Shown piece by piece: positions 41,497 through 51,492 of a DNA stretch of 64,000 nt. The stretch is from CAMCXT01 sp040403315 (GTDB lineage Bacteria; Bacteroidota; Bacteroidia; M30B66): positions 186,001 through 250,000 of the forward strand of contig JBBAKX010000001.1 of NCBI GenBank assembly GCA_040403315.1, written 5' to 3'. The position numbers were made by a program, and so were the translations under genes. The notes beneath the pieces were generated by a model. The model was not told the DNA's origin. It ran no database searches and saw only the letters and a list, made by a program, of their open reading frames with translations. The first letter of the stretch is position 1. Every line of letters starts with the position of its first letter.

Positions 41497-42276
41497 TTAT
41501 GCGCCTTTGAAATTGGCTTTGCGTTTTTCAAGGAAAGCTTGGGTGCCTTCTTTAAAATCTTCGCTTTGGAAGCAACCCGCAAATTCACGGATTTCGGTTT
41601 CAAAACCATCTTCATCAAAGGCAAAATGGCTGTTTACACAACGGATTACAGCAGCGATGGCCAATGGTGCTTTGGTTCCGATTTTTGTGAGGATTTCCTT
41701 GGCTTTCGCGATCAATTCTGCTTGAGGAACAACGTGATTCACCAAACCTAAACGATGCGCTTCTACGGCTGGAATCATGTCGGCAGTCATGAGGAATTCA
41801 AGTGCCTTGCCTTTACCAACAAGCTGCACCAAGCGCTGTGTTCCGGCATATCCCGGCGTTAAGCCGAGATTCACTTCAGGCTGACCAAAACGGGCGGTAT
41901 CGGAAGCCACTCTGATCTGACAAGACATCGCCAATTCGCAACCTCCGCCGAGCGCAAATCCGTTCACTGCAGCAATGACAGGTTTCTTGGAAAGTTCGAT
42001 AGAAGTGAAAACACGGTTTCCATCGCGGCTGAGCTTTTCGGCTTCATCTCGAGAAAAAGCGGCAAACTCACTGATGTCGGCCCCAGCGGCAAAGGCTTTT
42101 TCGCCTGAACCTGTAAGCAGAATCCCTCTTACTTCGTCGTCGTCGTTGGCAAAACGAACGGCCATACCAATTTCTTGGATGGTTTCGTAATTAAGGGCAT
42201 TGAGTTTATCGGGACGGTTGATGGTGATGGTAAAAATGCCGTCTGCTTTTTCAGTGAGAATGTTGTTATAGTTCAT
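41497..42276 (-). CDS. Enoyl-CoA hydratase/isomerase family protein
   Basis: The 259-aa crotonase-family enzyme has GAADISEFAAF-type AFAAGADI oxyanion-hole motif, NGFALGGGCELAMSCQIRVAS and QPEVNLGLTPGYAGTQRL. The catalytic Glu residues of crotonases (NGFALGGGCEL and QPEVNLGL) are in place. It hydrates trans-2-enoyl-CoA in fatty-acid oxidation or degradation. It overlaps the TrhO stop by 4 nt. Confidence 0.92.
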   Translation of the reverse strand: MNYNNILTEKADGIFTITINRPDKLNALNYETIQEIGMAVRFANDDDEVRGILLTGSGEKAFAAGADISEFAAFSRDEAEKLSRDGNRVFTSIELSKKPVIAAVNGFALGGGCELAMSCQIRVASDTARFGQPEVNLGLTPGYAGTQRLVQLVGKGKALEFLMTADMIPAVEAHRLGLVNHVVPQAELIAKAKEILTKIGTKAPLAIAAVIRCVNSHFAFDEDGFETEIREFAGCFQSEDFKEGTQAFLEKRKANFKGA

Positions 42277-43337
42277 ATTTTAGCCTTATTTAGGGTGAAG
42301 TTTTGAAGTTGGTGGCCGAGCGGACGCAATCGCCCTTTTCGGAAAATCATGTTAATATAAGGGCGCGATTTGCCTTTTCGAATGTTCTTTTGCGCTTCTT
42401 CAGGCAACATTATAACTTCGTGGCATTCTTCGCTGCAGTAATTTGCAAAATGTGTTTTACAATTGTCGCATTGAATGAATAATAAATTACAATCCAAATT
42501 GACGCAATTTGTGTGGTTGTCGCATGGTTCGCCGCATTGGTGACAGTTTGCGATTACATCATCGGTGATGCGTTCGCCGAGTCGTTCATCGAAAACAAAG
42601 TTTTTCCCTTTGAATTTTGAGTCTAAACCTTTGGCTTTAATTTCTTGTGCGTAGGCGATAATGCCCCCATGCAATTGATTAACATCCTTGAAACCGTGGT
42701 GTTTTAGATATGCTGATGCTTTTTCACAACGGATGCCTCCGGTACAGTACACGAGCACTTTCTTGTCTTTTTGATCAGCTAGATTTTCGGCCACCCAAGG
42801 TAATTCCTCACGGAAGGTATCTACATCGGGAACGATGGCGCCTTCGAAACGGCCAACTTCGGCTTCGTAATGGTTTCGCATGTCGACTACGATGGTTTCG
42901 GGATCGCTCATGGCTGCGTTGAATTCTTCGGCATTGAGGTGATTGCCAACATTGGTTACGTCGAAAGCATCATCGTCGAGTCCATCGGCAACAATTTTCT
43001 TCCGCACTTTGATGGTGAGCTTAAAGAATGATTTTCCGTCATCATCGACTGCAATTTTGAAGGGTACTTTTGCAAAATGGGGATATTGATCGATCCAGTT
43101 TCTGAAATCATCCAAGCGACTTGTCGGGAGACTTAACTGGGCATTCACGCCTTCGTGGGCAATATAAATTCTACCTAAAACGCCCATTTCTGTCCAAGCA
43201 CGGTAAAGAAAATCTCTGGTTTCCTGAAGATCCTCAAGAATCACATAGCGATAAAACGAAAGTGTTGTTCGGGGTGTTGGATCGTTTTGTATTCTTTCTC
43301 TGAGAAGATCGGCATTCACACGGTTGTAGAGAAACAT
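42273..43337 (-). CDS. trhO: tRNA uridine(34) hydroxylase, rhodanese-type
   Basis: This 354-aa protein has an N-terminal acylphosphatase-like part (TTLSFYRYVILEDLQETRDFLYRAW, GRIYIAHEGVNAQLSLP), a rhodanese domain with catalytic Cys in VLVYCTGGIRCEKASAYL, and a Cys-rich C-terminal zinc region (CHQCGEPCDNHTNCVNLDCNLLFIQCDNC). TrhO (YceA) makes ho5U34 in tRNA using oxygen. The ATG at 43337 is chosen because the frame's first ATG at 43361 lies within the -7 promoter box; 43343 is also possible. Confidence 0.9.
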   Translation of the reverse strand: MFLYNRVNADLLRERIQNDPTPRTTLSFYRYVILEDLQETRDFLYRAWTEMGVLGRIYIAHEGVNAQLSLPTSRLDDFRNWIDQYPHFAKVPFKIAVDDDGKSFFKLTIKVRKKIVADGLDDDAFDVTNVGNHLNAEEFNAAMSDPETIVVDMRNHYEAEVGRFEGAIVPDVDTFREELPWVAENLADQKDKKVLVYCTGGIRCEKASAYLKHHGFKDVNQLHGGIIAYAQEIKAKGLDSKFKGKNFVFDERLGERITDDVIANCHQCGEPCDNHTNCVNLDCNLLFIQCDNCKTHFANYCSEECHEVIMLPEEAQKNIRKGKSRPYINMIFRKGRLRPLGHQLQNFTLNKAKI

Positions 43338-43358
43338 GTGCATTGAATTTAGGAGTCG

Positions 43359-43366
43359 CAAAGATA
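43359..43366 (-). promoter_or_regulatory. -7 promoter element for trhO and the enoyl-CoA hydratase gene
   Basis: The minus strand reads TATCTTTG, an exact TAnnTTTG. It covers the first possible ATG of trhO (43361), so translation must start at 43343 or 43337. Confidence 0.5.
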
Positions 43367-43441
43367 ATAAAGCGATGTGATGGGTTTCAATGATAAAAAT
43401 CAGGAATGCCTGCTCCCCAAAAGGCCATTTGTTAATTTAGT

Positions 43442-44416
43442 CTATATAAAAAGTTCTGCGATCTGAACTGCGTTTGTTGCAGCGCCTTTGCGAAGATTGT
43501 CTGAAACAATCCACATATTGAGAGTGTTCGGCTGACTTTCATCGCGGCGCAAGCGGCCCACAAAAACTTCATCACGGTTGTGGGCTGTGATCGGCATCGG
43601 ATAAAGTTTTTCGGAAGGGGCGTCTTGTAAAACTACACCTGGCATTTCGGAAAGCAATTGACGCACTTCGGTAAGATCGAAGTCGGTTTTGAACTCTACA
43701 TTCACTGATTCTGAATGACCGCCTACGACAGGTATGCGAACTGTTGTAGCGGTTATACGGATATCTAGGTCGCCTAAAATCTTACGGGTTTCATTTACCA
43801 TCTTCATCTCTTCCTTGGTGTACCCATTGTCTAGAAAAACATCCACTTGCGGAATCACGTTTAGGTCAATTTTGTAGGGATAGGCCTTCTCTCCTTCTAT
43901 GCCATTGCGTTCATCCATGAGCTGATTTACTGCCTTAACACCTGTTCCGGTAACACTTTGGTAGGTAGAAACAACAATCCGCGCTATGCCATATCTGTTG
44001 TACAAAGGCTTTAATGCGAGTACCATTTGGATGGTTGAACAATTGGGGTTTGCGATGATCCAATCGTCTTGACCCAATAAATGACCGTTAACCTCAGGAA
44101 CGATAAGCTTTTTGGAAGGATCCATTCGCCAAGCTGATGAATTGTCGATCACGCGGATACCCGCCATAGCATAGCGGGGCGCCCATTCCAACGAAGTGCT
44201 TCCCCCGGCCGAAAACAAGGCTAGATCAGGCTTAGCGGCGATTGCGGCTTCATGGTTAACAACAGTGTAGGTTCGGCCCGAAAATTCGATTTTCTTTCCC
44301 GCGGAGCGGTCCGAAGCAACCGGAATAAGCTCACTAACAGGAAATTGCCTCTCCGAAAGCACCTCTAACATTTTGCTTCCAACCAATCCGGTGGCGCCTA
44401 CAACAGCAACTTTCAT
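43442..44416 (-). CDS. asd: Aspartate-semialdehyde dehydrogenase
   Basis: The 324-aa enzyme reduces aspartyl phosphate to aspartate semialdehyde for lysine/DAP, methionine and threonine synthesis. It has GATGLVGSKMLEVL (NADP motif), the catalytic Cys in ANPNCSTIQMVLAL, STYQSVTGTGVKAV and VGGHSESVNVEF with the general-base His. Length is normal. It is transcribed alone, with a -7 box at 44493-44500 and about 70 nt of leader. Confidence 0.95.
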   Translation of the reverse strand: MKVAVVGATGLVGSKMLEVLSERQFPVSELIPVASDRSAGKKIEFSGRTYTVVNHEAAIAAKPDLALFSAGGSTSLEWAPRYAMAGIRVIDNSSAWRMDPSKKLIVPEVNGHLLGQDDWIIANPNCSTIQMVLALKPLYNRYGIARIVVSTYQSVTGTGVKAVNQLMDERNGIEGEKAYPYKIDLNVIPQVDVFLDNGYTKEEMKMVNETRKILGDLDIRITATTVRIPVVGGHSESVNVEFKTDFDLTEVRQLLSEMPGVVLQDAPSEKLYPMPITAHNRDEVFVGRLRRDESQPNTLNMWIVSDNLRKGAATNAVQIAELFI

Positions 44417-44492
44417 TCTTAACGTAGAGTTTGAATTGTTTGGTTTATTTTGGTCAATTCTTGGTGAGTCGATTTTGACGGTCGGCCTGCTG

Positions 44493-44500
44493 CAAAAGTA
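44493..44500 (-). promoter_or_regulatory. -7 promoter element of asd
   Basis: The minus strand reads TACTTTTG, an exact TAnnTTTG, 77 bp upstream of the asd start codon. No -33 TTG is seen at normal spacing. Confidence 0.4.
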
Positions 44501-44523
44501 AAACCTTAACCCGGTACAGAATT

Positions 44524-47151
44524 ATGCTGCTGAGGATTTTTATTTGTTTGATGTTTTGCTGCTCTATCGGCGCGGTAAACGCCCAATTCACAGAGAATTT
44601 CTCTGATGGAAATCTCGATATTGCGCCGACTTGGATAGGCGATACTGACGAATTTCTGATTGATGCTGCTTTGGATCTTCAAAGCAATGGTGATACAATT
44701 TCTTCCACAAATCGAGAGATTTTTATTTCAACCCCATCTACATCGATCAACAATACGCAGTGGGAATTCTTTGTAAATCCGAAAGTTTCAACCTCTTCGA
44801 ACAATCGGATGGATGTGTTTCTAACCTCCGACATTGCGCAATTAACAGGCGACAACCGAGGCTATTTTGTACGAATTGGAGGCACTCCCGACGAAGTTGC
44901 ATTGTTCAGAAAAGATGGAACAGGAACTGAAGCCTATGTTATTACTGGCACTTCAGGAATTATCAATAGCTCTTCGTCCAATCCAACCAAAATTAAAGTA
45001 ACACGCGATGCTGCAGGTAACTGGACCCTTTTTGCCGATAATGAAGGCTCAGGCTTGTTGTACAACTTGATTGGAACGGCAAACGATGTGACCTATTTGA
45101 GTTCTGCACATTTTGGCTTGTTGGTTCGGTACTCAAATACGAATCGACTGAAATACTATTTCGATGATGTGTATGTGGGCGATATTATTGTTGACCTCAC
45201 ACCGCCTGAAGTTTTGCAACTCAATGTAACAGGCGCTCAGAGTCTTGAATTAGTTTTTTCTGAGAATATCGAAGAAACATCTGCGCAAAGAGATTCAAAT
45301 TATTTGGCGTCCAATGGTTTGGGATTTCCTGACTCAAGTATCAGAAACCCGTCGTTGTTTCAACGTGTAAACTTGGAATTTGCCTCTACTTTTGTTGAAG
45401 GGCAAATCTATACTTTGGAAATTTCGGGCGTGAAGGATCTTGCCGGAAACACGATAGCAACAACTACACGCTCATTTGTTTACTACCGTGCGAAACCATA
45501 CGATATTGTAATCAACGAAATCATGGCCGACCCGACCCCTGAAGTGCTTCAGCCAGATGCAGAATGGATTGAGTTACACAACCGAACGCAATACCCAATC
45601 AACCTCGAAAATTGGATATTGAAGGTAAACACTACCGAAAGAGCAATTCCTGCGGTGACAATTTTACCTGATAGTTTCCTAGTGCTCACTAGCTTAAGTG
45701 GCTTTGAGGCTTACTTTGGAGCAGTTGCAGTGAAGGATGTGCCTTCTTTCCCAGGTTTGACAAACACAGGTGCCTCGATTTCACTGATCGATCCGAGCAA
45801 TGAAGTTATTTCAAGTGTTACTTATAGCGATCAGTGGTACAACGACAATGTGAAGAACCTCGGCGGCTGGTCGCTCGAACAAATTTCACCCCTCAAACCT
45901 TGCGAAGGAACTACCAATTGGACAGCTTCAAACGACGCTGGTGGCGCGACACCAGGAAGACAAAATTCGGTTTTTCAAAATACTGCAGATGCTACAATGC
46001 CAGAAATTTCGCGCATTGGGCTTGTAACAAACGATACGATCAGAGTGTTTTTCAATGAAACAGTTCCAGCAGAAAGTGCATCGAACCTCAACGCTTATTC
46101 AATCGACAATGGCATAGGATCGCCGTTGGGAATTGTGCTTTATCCGCCCGACTTCAAATCGGTGAAACTCGCATTGCCTACAGCGGTATCCTCTGGAATT
46201 ATTTACTCACTAACGATAGGCGATACACTCCGTGATTGTGTTGGAAACCTTTTTAATGCCGCAAAAAGCGGAAGATTTGCAGTGCCAGAACAAGTAGCTC
46301 CAAACGATATTGTGATCAACGAAATTCTTTCTGATCCTCGCGACAACGGAAGCGACTTTGTTGAAATCTACAACCGTTCAAATAAGATCATTGATCTCTC
46401 GACACTCATTTTGAGCGGCCAAGATACCGTTGCCAATGTGCTCGAGGATGCAGAACAAATTGCTCCTGAGGGATATCTTATGTTTCCTGGGGAATACTTG
46501 GTTTTAACAGAAGATATGAACGCAGTAAAAACTGAGTATTTGACTTCTGCTCCGGATGCATTTTTTCAGATGTTGGTTTTTCCAGCCTATAACAATGAAG
46601 ATGGAATTGTAGTGCTTTCTACCTTGTCGAGTAGCGAGATTATTGACCGAAAAGTCTATACCACCGATCTTCATTTTGCCTTGTTGAACACCCTCGATGG
46701 AGTAAGCTTAGAAAGGATCAATTTCGATCGTCAAGCGGACGATAATACCAATTGGAATTCTGCATCTTCGCAAACTGGCTATGCAACACCTGGTTATAGG
46801 AACTCTCAATTTGCACTCATTTCCGAAGCACAAACTGGCGATTTGTCTGTAAGCCCTGAAGTTTTCTCACCCGACAACGACGGTTTCGACGATGTATTGA
46901 GCATTTCCTATCGTTTCGATCAACCTGGATACACTGGAACATTTGCTATTTACGATTCGAAAGGACGATTGGTGAAATATGTTGGAAGGGCGCAATTGCT
47001 TGGCACTGAAGGCACTTTGAGTTGGAATGGAATCAATGAGGACAACGAAAAGGCAGGAATCGGTATTTACGTTGTTTACCTAGAAGCCTTCGATTTGAAA
47101 GGCAATGTGGTGAAAATCAAGAAGCCTTGTGTTGTTGCTTCAAAACTATAA
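44524..47151 (+). CDS. Lamin-tail-domain secreted protein with FlgD/T9SS-type C-terminus
   Basis: The 875-aa product has a signal peptide (LLRIFICLMFCCSIGAVNAQ), an N-terminal concanavalin-like jelly roll (residues ~25-225), Ig-like segments (ETSAQRDSNYLASNGLG; AESASNLNAYSIDNGIG) and two lamin-tail domains (IVINEIMADPTPEVLQPDAEWIELHNR; IVINEILSDPRDNGSDFVEIYNR). The C-terminus is VSPEVFSPDNDGFDDVLSISYRF...GTFAIYDSKGRLVKYVG...KAGIGIYVVYLEAFD, the gliding-associated/FlgD-like domain common in T9SS cargo. Related proteins include surface nuclease-associated and adhesive proteins. The function is unknown. Confidence 0.85.
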   Translation: MLLRIFICLMFCCSIGAVNAQFTENFSDGNLDIAPTWIGDTDEFLIDAALDLQSNGDTISSTNREIFISTPSTSINNTQWEFFVNPKVSTSSNNRMDVFLTSDIAQLTGDNRGYFVRIGGTPDEVALFRKDGTGTEAYVITGTSGIINSSSSNPTKIKVTRDAAGNWTLFADNEGSGLLYNLIGTANDVTYLSSAHFGLLVRYSNTNRLKYYFDDVYVGDIIVDLTPPEVLQLNVTGAQSLELVFSENIEETSAQRDSNYLASNGLGFPDSSIRNPSLFQRVNLEFASTFVEGQIYTLEISGVKDLAGNTIATTTRSFVYYRAKPYDIVINEIMADPTPEVLQPDAEWIELHNRTQYPINLENWILKVNTTERAIPAVTILPDSFLVLTSLSGFEAYFGAVAVKDVPSFPGLTNTGASISLIDPSNEVISSVTYSDQWYNDNVKNLGGWSLEQISPLKPCEGTTNWTASNDAGGATPGRQNSVFQNTADATMPEISRIGLVTNDTIRVFFNETVPAESASNLNAYSIDNGIGSPLGIVLYPPDFKSVKLALPTAVSSGIIYSLTIGDTLRDCVGNLFNAAKSGRFAVPEQVAPNDIVINEILSDPRDNGSDFVEIYNRSNKIIDLSTLILSGQDTVANVLEDAEQIAPEGYLMFPGEYLVLTEDMNAVKTEYLTSAPDAFFQMLVFPAYNNEDGIVVLSTLSSSEIIDRKVYTTDLHFALLNTLDGVSLERINFDRQADDNTNWNSASSQTGYATPGYRNSQFALISEAQTGDLSVSPEVFSPDNDGFDDVLSISYRFDQPGYTGTFAIYDSKGRLVKYVGRAQLLGTEGTLSWNGINEDNEKAGIGIYVVYLEAFDLKGNVVKIKKPCVVASKL

Positions 47152-47158
47152 ACACGAT

Positions 47159-47935
47159 TTAAGCTTTCAAATTTTTGTTAAACATCGGGTCGCGCTCTTC
47201 GATCACCTTGTACATATCGTTGAAGATGCGTTCCTTCAATGCATTCACATCTTCGCGTTTGAGACCTTTGGTTTCGTAAGGCCCGAGATGTTGGATTTCG
47301 ATGGTTCCGGGGCGAACGCTAAATCCGTCGGAAGGCGTAATCGCTCTAGCGTTAATCGCACACATGGCCACAATTGGATAGCCTGATTCAATACCAAATC
47401 TAAACGCTCCATCATAAAATGCATTTAAAGGGTTTGCCCCTTTGTTTCTGGTGCCCTCCGGGAAAACAAAAATGGTTGCTCCTCCTTGCAGTTCTTCCAA
47501 CATCGCCCTTGAACTACGCTCACGTGATTCTCGACTGCTTCGATCTACCATCACACATACAGTTGAAAACAGATAGCCCAACAGGGGCATTTTCTTCAAT
47601 TGCACTTTTGCCAAAGGCTTTATCGACGTTGGCATTGTGTAAGCGCCAATGAACATATCGAGATTGGAGCCGTGGTTCGATACTACAATACAAGGCAAAT
47701 GGTTAAACAAGCGCTCACGGTTGTACACCTTAATTCTGATAAGTCCTCCAGCAAAAAATGCCGCTGCCCAAAATTTATTTATCGCCATCATTGGCCTCTG
47801 AGCCTTCTTTCGGAGGATCAACAAGAACAATGCGCTTAAAATGGAAGCGCTCACCAAGAAACACAAAAAGATAAAGGCTAGCCAAAGCCAATACGGTATC
47901 AATAAAAAATAAGACAGGATTCGAAGCACGCTCAA
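47159..47935 (-). CDS. plsC: 1-acyl-sn-glycerol-3-phosphate acyltransferase (PlsC family)
   Basis: The 258-aa protein has an N-terminal membrane segment (YFLLIPYWLWLAFIFLCFLVSASIL), the acyltransferase HxxxxD motif in VVSNHGSNLDMF and FPEGTRNKG. It makes phosphatidic acid from lysophosphatidate. No ATG start is available: the frame begins with TTG at 47935, but a -7 box overlaps that codon, so the GTG at 47929 may be the true start. The gene converges with the lamin-tail gene. Confidence 0.9.
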   Translation of the reverse strand: MSVLRILSYFLLIPYWLWLAFIFLCFLVSASILSALFLLILRKKAQRPMMAINKFWAAAFFAGGLIRIKVYNRERLFNHLPCIVVSNHGSNLDMFIGAYTMPTSIKPLAKVQLKKMPLLGYLFSTVCVMVDRSSRESRERSSRAMLEELQGGATIFVFPEGTRNKGANPLNAFYDGAFRFGIESGYPIVAMCAINARAITPSDGFSVRPGTIEIQHLGPYETKGLKREDVNALKERIFNDMYKVIEERDPMFNKNLKA

Positions 47936-47940
47936 ATGTA
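47933..47940 (-). promoter_or_regulatory. -7 promoter element of plsC
   Basis: The minus strand reads TACATTTG, an exact TAnnTTTG, that overlaps the TTG start codon. Transcription would begin near 47928, close to the GTG codon, so the mRNA may be leaderless. Confidence 0.4.
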
Positions 47941-48076
47941 TAACTTGTCGTCAAAGTTGAATAAACTTGGTGAAAATTTAATCTTCACAAATTACTTTAT
48001 CGGTATTCAACATTGACTGTTGATTGGATTTGTGAAAATCCGAGATTTCGGTCTCGAAAGAATGTAATTTTAGCCT

Positions 48077-49132
48077 GTGAATCCTGAAATTCTTATCGTT
48101 GGGCAAGGTCTTGCTGGAACAACATTAGCGTTGCAATTGCATCGTTCAGGAATCCCGTTTTTGGTTGTCGACAACCCGAATATTTCTAGATCGTCAAGAG
48201 TTGCTGCAGGCCTATTTAATCCTGTCGTATTCAAACGAATGAATCTTGGCTGGCGGACCCATGACTGTTTGAAGGAAGCCATTTCGTTTTACCGCTATGC
48301 TGAAAACTTATCCGGAGCAAATTTTTGCTATACAGATGGGATGCACAGAATCCACGGTTCGGTCGACGAAAGAAAGCTTTGGGAAGAAAGGTTGTTGGAG
48401 TTGGGTTGGGATTATCATATTGAAGAAACATTGCCCGCAAATAGCCAACCTTGGCTAAAGCAGCCTTTTGATGGTGCTCGGGTAAAATCAGCTGGATTTA
48501 TTAGTACAATTGAATACCTAAATTCGGTAGGTGATTGGCTCAGAAATCAGAATTTCTTCATCGAAGCAACATTTCAATATGAAGAACTCCGAACCTCTGA
48601 ACCATTGCTTCAATGGAAAGATCTTCAATTCAACAAAGTGGTTTTTTGTGATGGCCATAAGTTGAACGAAAATTCCTGGTTTCCTGAAAGCTGCCTTAAT
48701 CCAGCCAAAGGAGAATTGCTCATTATTGAAGCTCCCGAATTGCCGCAAGAGGTTATCAATGGAAAAGTATACTGTGTTCCTTTAGGCAACGATCAATTTA
48801 AAGTTGGCTCTACCTATGCTTGGAATCAAACTAACGCACTTCCAACTGAAGAAAAAAAGCAAGAACTAATCAAGACGCTTCAACAGATGCTCAACGTACC
48901 ATTTCGAGTTATCGATCATGAAGCAGGAATTCGTCCAACTGTAATTGACCGTCGTCCGGTTTTTGGGTCTTCTACTATCCACCCAAATGTTTATGCCTTC
49001 AACGGACTCGGAACAAAAGGAGTTGTTTTAGCGCCTTTGTTGACCAAAGAAATTGCACAGTTCTTTCTCGATGGCACTCCCGTTCCGGAAGATTATTCCA
49101 TAGAACGATTTCAATGGAAGCAACAACATTAA
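48077..49132 (+). CDS. FAD-dependent oxidoreductase, DAO family
   Basis: The 351-aa product starts at GTG with MNPEILIVGQGLAGTTLALQLHRSGIPFLVVD, the GxGxxG dinucleotide motif. It has the DAO-type FAD-contact region RSSRVAAGLFNPVVFKR and the C-terminal motif YAFNGLGTKGVVLAPLL. It resembles glycine oxidase/MnmC C-terminal-domain-like amine oxidases, but the substrate cannot be inferred. It overlaps the acyltransferase gene by 19 nt. The 140 bp upstream (47936-48076) carries promoters only. Confidence 0.8.
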   Translation: MNPEILIVGQGLAGTTLALQLHRSGIPFLVVDNPNISRSSRVAAGLFNPVVFKRMNLGWRTHDCLKEAISFYRYAENLSGANFCYTDGMHRIHGSVDERKLWEERLLELGWDYHIEETLPANSQPWLKQPFDGARVKSAGFISTIEYLNSVGDWLRNQNFFIEATFQYEELRTSEPLLQWKDLQFNKVVFCDGHKLNENSWFPESCLNPAKGELLIIEAPELPQEVINGKVYCVPLGNDQFKVGSTYAWNQTNALPTEEKKQELIKTLQQMLNVPFRVIDHEAGIRPTVIDRRPVFGSSTIHPNVYAFNGLGTKGVVLAPLLTKEIAQFFLDGTPVPEDYSIERFQWKQQH

Positions 49133-50268
49133 AATCTGGCAACACTACCTATTTCGAAAACCTCGACACCACTAGGTTTTTAGGTTTTCTTCATGTTTTT
49201 CTTGCCCATTGTTTTTTTACAACCAATCCTACTATTGCATCCTCTCCTGAATTTCATTTGGCAACGGTTTCGATAAAGGCAGGGTTTCTTGGATTGGATT
49301 ATTTCTTCGTGCTTTCATCCTTTCTGCTCACATGGCTTGCCTTAGAGGAAAAGCGAAAAACTGGAAACTTCAATCCTTTGCTTTTCTTGATCAGACGAGG
49401 AATCCGTCTTTGGCCTCTTTATTTTTTGCTATTGTGCCTCGTATATGGCTTCTTTCAATTTTTCGGAGATTCAATGGGGTTAAAACCCCTCCCTCCCGCT
49501 GCTGTATTCTTCTTTTTTATCTCGAACTTTTATATCATCCAGCACGGACAAGATTTCTTGTTTTTACTCGTCTTCTTTTGGTCGATCGCCGTTGAAGAGC
49601 AATTCTACCTTTTTTGGGCTATCGTGCTAAAATTCCTGCAAAAGCATCTCCTCCGCGTCAGCTTCTTGATGGTTTTTGCATCGCTCATTTTTCGCTATTT
49701 CTATAGAAACGATAGTCACACCTTAAGCTTTCACACCCTTAGCATGATAGGTAACTTCGGCATGGGCGCATTGGCAGCTATCATGGCCTTCCGTTCATCG
49801 GCTTTTCGTGGCTTATTTATCAACGTTTCTAGGGGTACTAGCATCTTGGTTTACCTGATCTTGTTGTTGTTGCTATTGAATTATTTCCAGTGGTTCAATA
49901 GTGGTTTTATGCTTGTTTTCGAAAAGCTGATTTTTTCGGTATTCTTTGTTTATTTGATCATGGAGCAAAGTTTCGCCAAACGGCCACTCATCGCTTTAGG
50001 ACAATTTAAAACGTTGAGTTATTTAGGTCAACTTTCTTTGGGTTTGTATTGTTACCATGGCATTGTTCTCACTTTAATGGTTCCTTTGATGAAAGCCAAT
50101 GGATTGGCAGAACGCCCGCTTCAAGTGTTTCTGATTAACCCTCTTTTGATTTTTTTACTCACGATGCTTCTCGCAATCGGCAGTTATGAAATCATGGAAA
50201 AACGAATTCACCATTTAAGACGTCACTTTTATCCAACACGAATACCAACAAAAAGCACTCGAAAATGA
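49114..50268 (+). CDS. Acyltransferase 3 family membrane protein
   Basis: The 384-aa protein has about ten membrane segments and the acyltransferase-3 start LDTTRFLGFLHVFLAHCFF and FLGLDYFFVLSSFLLTWLAL (with the conserved His and RxxR-like RRGIRLWPLYFLL). It would O-acetylate or O-acylate surface glycans or lipids. It overlaps the previous and next genes by 19 and 4 nt, so it belongs to one operon with them. Confidence 0.88.
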   Translation: MEATTLKSGNTTYFENLDTTRFLGFLHVFLAHCFFTTNPTIASSPEFHLATVSIKAGFLGLDYFFVLSSFLLTWLALEEKRKTGNFNPLLFLIRRGIRLWPLYFLLLCLVYGFFQFFGDSMGLKPLPPAAVFFFFISNFYIIQHGQDFLFLLVFFWSIAVEEQFYLFWAIVLKFLQKHLLRVSFLMVFASLIFRYFYRNDSHTLSFHTLSMIGNFGMGALAAIMAFRSSAFRGLFINVSRGTSILVYLILLLLLLNYFQWFNSGFMLVFEKLIFSVFFVYLIMEQSFAKRPLIALGQFKTLSYLGQLSLGLYCYHGIVLTLMVPLMKANGLAERPLQVFLINPLLIFLLTMLLAIGSYEIMEKRIHHLRRHFYPTRIPTKSTRK

Positions 50269-51431
50269 AAGAAAATCTATCTCATATCCTTACTTCATTG
50301 GGCGAAAACCGAGAAGAATATTACAATGCCGTTTCTCCAGTAATTGCGCAAACGTCGAACTTTTCGTTTAACACGGTAGCCGAAATGCGCCGTGCCTTGC
50401 AGGATGAATTTGGCACTCCGTTTTACACGCGTGGCTTCAATCCGACAGTGAATATTTTAAGGGAGAAATTGGCTGCATTGGAGGGATGTGAAGATGCTTT
50501 GGTTTGCGGGAGTGGGTCGGCGGCGGTTTCAATCGCGGTGATGGGGTTTCTGAAGGCGGGCGACCATGTAATTTGTGTGCAGAAGCCTTACAGTTGGACC
50601 TACAAACTGCTCAATGGGATGCTACGTCGGTTTGGTGTGGAAACGACGTTTATTGATGGATGTGATATCCAGAATTTTGAAGCTGCTTTGCAAAAAAACA
50701 CACTCATGGTGTTTATCGAAAGTCCCAATTCGATGACGTTCGAAATGCAAGACATTCGTGCAGTGGCAGCTTTTGCCAAACGCAACAACCTAATTAGCTT
50801 GATCGACAACAGCTATGCTTCGCCACTTTTTCAGCAACCTCATTTGATGGGGATCGACCTGGTTGTGCATTCGGCGACGAAGTTTCTTAATGGACATTCG
50901 GATGTGGTGGCAGGCGCAATTTGTGGAAGTAAAACACACATTCAGCAGTTGTTTGCCAACGATTGGATGACCTTGGGACCATCAATTTCTCCAAACGATG
51001 CTTGGTTAATTATCCGCGGGTTGAGAACACTTGAACTTCGTGCAAACCGATCGGCAGATACTGCAGAAAAGATTGTTCCCATTCTCGAAAATCATCCGAA
51101 TGTGGAAAAGGTTTATTGGCCGTTTTCCGCTTCAAACCCACAAGAAAAATTGACAAAATCGCAAATGTCAAGGTGTTCGGGTATGTTTAGTTTGGCAATT
51201 AAAGCCGATGATGCACTCGGTGTTGAACGATTTTGTGATAATCTGAATCATTTTCTTTTGGCTTGTTCTTGGGGAGGTTATGAGTCGTTAGCCTTTCCTG
51301 TGTGCGGTTTAGCGCAATCTATATCATACACCAATTCGCCGGTTCCTTGGAATTTAGTACGGATGTATGTGGGCATTGAAGACTCCGATTTGTTGCTCCA
51401 AGACTTGCTTCAAGCCTTGGATAAGGTTTGA
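50265..51431 (+). CDS. Cystathionine-type trans-sulfuration PLP enzyme
   Basis: The 388-aa PLP enzyme of the Cys/Met family has FYTRGFNPTVNILREKLAALEGCEDALVCGSGSAAVSIAV, with SGSAA for the phosphate, and the PLP Lys in VVHSATKFLNGHSDVVAGAICG. The C-terminal part shows the usual SCSWGGYESLAF. Cystathionine gamma-synthase, beta-lyase and methionine gamma-lyase are not separable here. It overlaps the acyltransferase gene by 4 nt. Confidence 0.88.
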   Translation: MKENLSHILTSLGENREEYYNAVSPVIAQTSNFSFNTVAEMRRALQDEFGTPFYTRGFNPTVNILREKLAALEGCEDALVCGSGSAAVSIAVMGFLKAGDHVICVQKPYSWTYKLLNGMLRRFGVETTFIDGCDIQNFEAALQKNTLMVFIESPNSMTFEMQDIRAVAAFAKRNNLISLIDNSYASPLFQQPHLMGIDLVVHSATKFLNGHSDVVAGAICGSKTHIQQLFANDWMTLGPSISPNDAWLIIRGLRTLELRANRSADTAEKIVPILENHPNVEKVYWPFSASNPQEKLTKSQMSRCSGMFSLAIKADDALGVERFCDNLNHFLLACSWGGYESLAFPVCGLAQSISYTNSPVPWNLVRMYVGIEDSDLLLQDLLQALDKV

Positions 51432-51492
51432 TGGAAGTGAATGTGTGAACTTTTTTTTCATGGATTTGTTTGAACGTCACATAACAACATCC